Of a DNA stretch of 64,000 nt, positions 60,701-64,000 are shown piece after piece. Where the stretch lies: contig NMRA01000695.1 of NCBI GenBank assembly GCA_002633005.1, positions 1 to 64,000 of the forward strand. The letters run 5' to 3'. This DNA is from Phoronis australis. Taxonomy: Eukaryota > Phoronida > Phoronidae. The notes below the pieces were generated by a model. It was given only the letters and a program-made list of their open reading frames with translations, was not told where the DNA came from and did no database searches. Both the position numbers and the translations under genes were made by a program. Within the stretch, counting starts at the first letter, position 1. Every line of letters begins with the position of its first letter.

Positions 60701-63700
60701 TTTTATCTCGTACTGCGTGCAAACAGTTGTTGGATTTTTTCCATCTTATGTTCATTCTAGGTATGTACCACCTCACTTGCGGAATCCCCGTGCTGCACGT
60801 TCTGCAGGACGTGGCTCTCCTCAGGGCACTCCTCCTCGTTCACATAATTTGCACAGCCGACCGCAACCATCACAGCGCCAACAAGCTCCGTCTCCTGTGG
60901 ATGAGAGCAGACTTAATGGAGGTTTGTATAGCATGGTTCTTAATTTTATAGGTGTGTGACAGGTGCTTGCTTGATTTCTAGTCTGATTGAGTCTGGCGGT
61001 GTAGAATGATATCAGGCCTAAGAGTAGTGTTACTTTGTGTTAGTGTCCTCTTGGTGCAGGTGGAATTATGTTGGTCCTTGATTTCACCTTGACAAACTTA
61101 TGGTGTGAAATCTTGTTAATGATGAACATAACAGAATTGGTAGATTTCGCTATTTTGATTCATCATAACACCAAATCAGTTGGTGTTGCATAGATGTTAA
61201 AGCTTAACGTTCAGGGGTATCGTAAATACTTGCCAATCGGTATTCGACCCCCCCCCCCATAAGTCTTGGATCACTTTTATGTACATACAGCTTAGGTACA
61301 TTTCTGGGAGAAGAAATGTAGACTACCCTTCGGAAAAAGTACGCTGGGACTGACTCGCTCCACAGTACTCATTTGCAATTTTGCTGGTGTTTCACTTTAT
61401 ATTAACTTATTTCAGAAAAAGAAGAGAAAAAACAAGAATCGAGTTCAGAAAACCAGATGGCAGACCCTCTAAGGACGCATCAACCACCGACGGCAGTATT
61501 AAAGGAAGAGAGCAAGGCCCCTGTGCCTTTAAAAAGTGGTGCGTTTATATCCAATTCTGAAATAACTCTACAGTTAGACTACGGTATTAGGCCAGGTTGA
61601 CAATCATGTTCAGCTTAACGCTCACCTGAAATTTGCAAATTTTCATTTTTGAATGGTTGTGGTCGGCTTAACGTCTACCCCCAGCTTATATGATGGAGAC
61701 TTTCTTAAAAGTGCCGTTGTCTCTGAGAACATGTGTCTTGAAATAATTTCAGCCTAAAATGTGTGCATTTGGCTTGTGGTAGTAAGTGTTAAGTTTCAGC
61801 GGCACTTCACAGTATTATGGTGGTTTTACATGAGGAGACCTGTCATGAAAAGGAATGATGTCTGTGCCTTGTAATAGGTGATTTTGAAGGGAAATCTTGT
61901 CCGTCACGGTCACTACCTTTTTCCACCTGAACTTGAATGAATAGTATTGTACATTGTGCATGTACAGGTTAGTGAAGTGAATCGGCACTATACTTAATCA
62001 TCCGATGGTCACATACCAATGTTGTGTAAGTCATTGGTTGTTCTTGTTTATGCTATTTAGAAATTTTGTGTGTTATTTTTGTAGGTAGAGATACTGCATT
62101 AGTAAAAGAATTGCATGAATTCAAATCAAACTTTAAGGTGAGTTAACTGGCGTCTGCTCTTGTTGACACTGAAAGCATTATGTATGAAGTTCGTGTCAAA
62201 CGCAGGTGGATAGAGAGACTTATTAGGGCTTAATCAGGGCTTGGAATTTTCCGCGGAAACGCGGATTTCCGCTTTTTTTCAAATGTTCTGTCCGGGCATT
62301 TTATTATATTTCCGCGTAAAAAAATTGGATTTGATATAAAATTTCCGCAGCAAATTCCTTTCTTACCGTGGCTTTGCCGACGACGTTCGCCTCGAAAAGC
62401 GGAAGTTGCTTTTTATGTTTCGGAGGAACGTAAATTGTCAACATTGCCGGGGCATCTGGGATAGCGTGGTGGGATTTTCAATGGCGACTTGTGTGATTGG
62501 AAACCGCGGTGACAAATACTACGGCTCCACAGCCAAAAATGTGTGGGGGTGGGAGTGGACGGACCTCCTAAAGGGACGCAGATGCATGCTACTGATGGTG
62601 GTAACGTTTTCTTTTTTGTTTTGTTTTTTTTTTAGTCCTCCCGACTTTTGTCGGCGAAAGGCTCACATCGACTATTTGAAAGCTGGATAGCGCGCGTGTT
62701 TTAGGCCGTAACAGTTTACGCGTTTTTTGTCATTGATCATTCCAAGCCCTGTTAATGCAAAGGAGAACTGTTGGGAGTATCTGGAATGGGATGTAATTTC
62801 TCCAAATTGCAGTTAGCTTGTGCTGTTTCCTAGTTTTGTTGTTGAGTGTTTTTTTATGAACTTTAAAGCTGCATTTCGTACCGTTCAGCCAACTAAAAAT
62901 GAAAATCGAATTAACAGTGTTGTGTTGTTTCTTACCATGATATGATTATATTTTTATTACCAACAAAAACACTGATACCATTGGTGACTAAAGAAAGCGC
63001 TTCAGGGTTTATTGGGTCAGCCAACCCAAAAATTGCAAATTCGAAAATGGAGTATGTATGCACTGGCTGCGGAGTGGGTTGGTAATTTATCCTCCTGAAC
63101 TGAATTTGAACTCCTGGCATTGTACTGAATGGTGTTGTGTTGGGACTCTCGTCATTGGAGAGAAGGTGGGAGGTTTTTAGCCGCTTTGATGTGTTGCTCA
63201 TGAGACCGAGCATTTTTCAAAAATGCTGTGGTCCTACCAGTGCTCTAGAAAATCTCTTGATGGAACATTGTCTATTGATAAAAGCCATCCCTTTTATAGC
63301 TGTCGTCAGATGAGACGAATACAAAAACGGCAGAGGAGGAGACCAGTTCACTGCAGCCTAAAAAGACAGAACAAGATGCTGTGCCAACACAACAGCAAGT
63401 GCAACAAAGGGTTGCCTCTCCAAAGAGTTCTCCGCGGATGCAGGCCATGACACCCTCGGTGGAGAAAACGGAAGACAAACCTGCAGTCACGTTAGTATAA
63501 TTATGTCTTGCTCATGGAAGACGGCGACATTAGGCATTTTAAAAAGCTAGTTTGTTATAGTTTGTTTTTAAATACTAGTATCATTGAGAACGCAGCTGTT
63601 TGATTAATAGCTGGATATAACATGCGCGTATTTTGATTACCACTTTTCTCCATTGAATAACAGACATTAAGCTGGTTTTCATTCTATCTCGTTTCAGCTC

Positions 63701-64000
63701 ATTAGTTGTGGGTAATACCGTAATACATCTAGAGGAACCCGTGTTTCGACTTGAGTGGTGAACACGCACATTTACGAGACACTTGATCTCCTGTAGGAGC
63801 TTTCTTGTCTTCATGTTGACCACGTTACCATGTTGCGCAAGGGTGTGGGCGATCAGTTTCCATACATGGGGTGCAAATTTGTGTTTTTAATAGCCTTAAA
63901 TTGATTATGTGATTTTGTTTCTAGGCCCGTCATCAAAAGTACGCTTAATCCCGATGCTCCTGCATTTAACCCATCTAGCAAGTCGCTTGCACCAGTTGCC
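54736..64000 (+). CDS. ATXN2: ataxin-2 (locus; 11 exons read, runs off the window)
   Basis: Ataxin-2 is a cytoplasmic RNA-binding protein. It acts in translation, stress granules and mRNA stability, and binds poly(A)-binding protein through its PAM2 motif. Exons in order: 54736-54786, 56362-56433, 58288-58444, 58774-58901, 59453-59541, 60260-60454, 60761-60921, 61416-61538, 62085-62137, 63300-63490 and 63925-64000+. All junction phases agree. The order of domains is the animal one: Lsm, LsmAD, basic and low-complexity linker, FK-rich helix, PAM2. The first exon, with the start codon, is not found upstream; the rest of the protein lies beyond the window. No polyglutamine tract is seen in the part read. 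Confidence 0.95.
55123..55905. mobile_element. 783-bp PIF/Harbinger-like element in an ATXN2 intron
   Basis: Ends GGGCTGTTCCAGTAAAATCC and, inverted, GGGCTGTTCCAGCAAAATCT, each followed inward by a G-run. TTA flanks both sides (55120-55122, 55906-55908). A 3-bp TTA duplication with GGG ends suits PIF/Harbinger. No transposase inside. Confidence 0.8.
56362..56433 (+). CDS. ATXN2: ATXN2 exon: Lsm core
   Basis: 24 codons GTVVQVQVKNGTIYEG and VLKTFSSK between TATTTTAG and AAG|GTAGGA. The VQVKNG-IYEG-KT signature is the Sm1 motif of ataxin-2. Confidence 0.95.
56434..58287. other. ATXN2 intron
   Basis: 1.85 kb between Lsm exons. No mobile element or other gene is recognised. A 99-codon frame at 57582-57881 has no motif. 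Confidence 0.5.
58288..58444 (+). CDS. ATXN2: ATXN2 exon: Lsm end
   Basis: Begins MDIVLDVAHKVEEPW after TTTTTGCAG and includes RLNTVIFNLPDIVTMTAIGV (the Sm2-like strand) to NYATK, leaving one base. Confidence 0.93.
58774..58901 (+). CDS. ATXN2: ATXN2 exon: linker into LsmAD
   Basis: DSFTDTAISGSQNG continues KELEPWLAEGDD, matching the FTD-AIS and LEPW motifs of the family. Ends AACTCG|GTTAGT in phase 0. Confidence 0.93.
59453..59541 (+). CDS. ATXN2: ATXN2 exon: LsmAD first part
   Basis: NGWAADEMFKRNEEKFNVKT then YDDSLEQYT. NGW-D-MF-NE and YD-SL-YT are hallmark LsmAD patterns. The donor is AC|GTACGT, phase 2. Confidence 0.95.
60260..60454 (+). CDS. ATXN2: ATXN2 exon: LsmAD second part
   Basis: TPLEVKDTKEYRQLERRAEQ continues to VALENDDMDEEDKYSAV. 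The A-LAxEIE and ALENDD-EE-KY-AV motifs close LsmAD. Ends GGAAA|GTAAGT. Confidence 0.95.
60761..60921 (+). CDS. ATXN2: ATXN2 exon: basic Arg/Ser-rich linker
   Basis: KYVPPHLRNPRAARSAGRG, then a Ser/Gln/Arg/Pro-rich stretch to ESRLNG. The KYVPP-RN motif follows LsmAD in all ataxin-2 proteins. Confidence 0.92.
61416..61538 (+). CDS. ATXN2: ATXN2 exon: low-complexity linker
   Basis: EKEEKKQESSSENQMADPLR then HQPPTAVLKEESKAPVPLKS. Disordered in the family. The acceptor is TTATTTCAG and phases agree on both sides. Confidence 0.85.
62085..62137 (+). CDS. ATXN2: ATXN2 exon: conserved short helix
   Basis: GRDTALVKELHEFKSNFK corresponds to the I-x-LKKFKNDF segment of the vertebrate protein. A 53-bp exon, TTTTTGTAG to AAG|GTGAGT. 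Confidence 0.88.
62235..62751. mobile_element. 517-bp hAT-like MITE in an ATXN2 intron, 5-bp TSD
   Basis: Ends CAGGGCTTGGAAT and ATTCCAAGCCCTG with TTAAT on both sides (62230-62234, 62752-62756). The interior is rich in TTCCGC/GCGGAA. A 94-codon frame inside is motif-free. It lies between two coding exons without touching a splice site. Confidence 0.88.
63300..63490 (+). CDS. ATXN2: ATXN2 exon: acidic and Gln-rich linker
   Basis: LSSDETNTKTAEEETSSLQP then AVPTQQQVQQRVASPKSSPR, ending PAVT. The acceptor is TTTTATAG, the donor GTTAGT, phase 2 outward. Confidence 0.85.
63925..64000 (+). CDS. ATXN2: ATXN2 exon (partial): PAM2 motif
   Basis: TPVIK precedes STLNPDAPAFNPSS, a perfect PAM2 (LNPxA-x-FNP) that docks on the MLLE domain of poly(A)-binding protein. 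The exon continues past the window. Confidence 0.95.

Noticed and set aside
62406-62690. 94-codon frame
   Set aside because: Lies wholly inside the hAT-like MITE and has no recognisable domain.
1-64000. CRISPR arrays, operons or prophage
   Set aside because: The DNA is intron-bearing animal nuclear DNA; the regular repeats seen are a 287-bp satellite and gene modules.

Overview
This is a nuclear contig from an invertebrate animal. The evidence is spliced genes with GT-AG introns, clear orthologues of animal genes (ATXN2, MRM1, a vertnin-like protein), AT-rich non-coding DNA and many transposon types: Ty3/Gypsy, BEL/Pao, hAT, a PIF/Harbinger-like element and a Penelope-like remnant. Nothing bacterial or viral is present as a replicon. 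A cnidarian or an invertebrate deuterostome would fit, but the sequence does not settle the phylum.

Layout. 0-3.5 kb: a tRNA-like stretch, a Gypsy gag remnant and a decayed gene resembling a DUF6589-type protein. 3.84-17.55 kb: a scrambled tandem array of five exon-like modules (called A-E here), including a Walker-A P-loop fragment (A) and a transposase-like fragment (B). Most copies are broken. A chimeric 1,015-bp unit is duplicated head to tail, and a 287-bp satellite sits at two places. 18.73-23.33 kb: one transposon-like unit with 108-bp terminal inverted repeats (104/108 identical) that encloses a spliced vertnin/OTU-like gene. 24.3-26.3 kb: a spliced hAT transposase tail, then the 3' end of a Gypsy pol and the 5' end of a BEL/Pao gag. 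27.5-33.5 kb (minus): MRM1, the mitochondrial rRNA 2'-O-methyltransferase. 33.6-39.1 kb: a Penelope-like end, then a small foldback element holding two younger insertions. 39.4-42.3 kb: two adjacent duplications, each with a single N at its junction, best read as assembly errors. 44.997-45.377 kb: assembly gap. 42-53 kb: small inverted-repeat elements in otherwise featureless DNA. 53.9-64 kb (plus): ATXN2 (ataxin-2), running off the right edge, with two full CRE sites upstream and two small transposons in its introns.

Only ATXN2 and MRM1 look like ordinary host genes. ATXN2 is read from the Lsm domain through LsmAD to the PAM2 motif. MRM1 has its three SPOUT motifs in separate exons; the short exon joining exon 1 to the first SPOUT motif and the last exon are not secure. 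The most unusual object is the OTU/vertnin-like gene enclosed in a long-TIR element, which keeps the Cys and His positions expected of an OTU protease. The second is the module array, whose junctions record repeated recombination.
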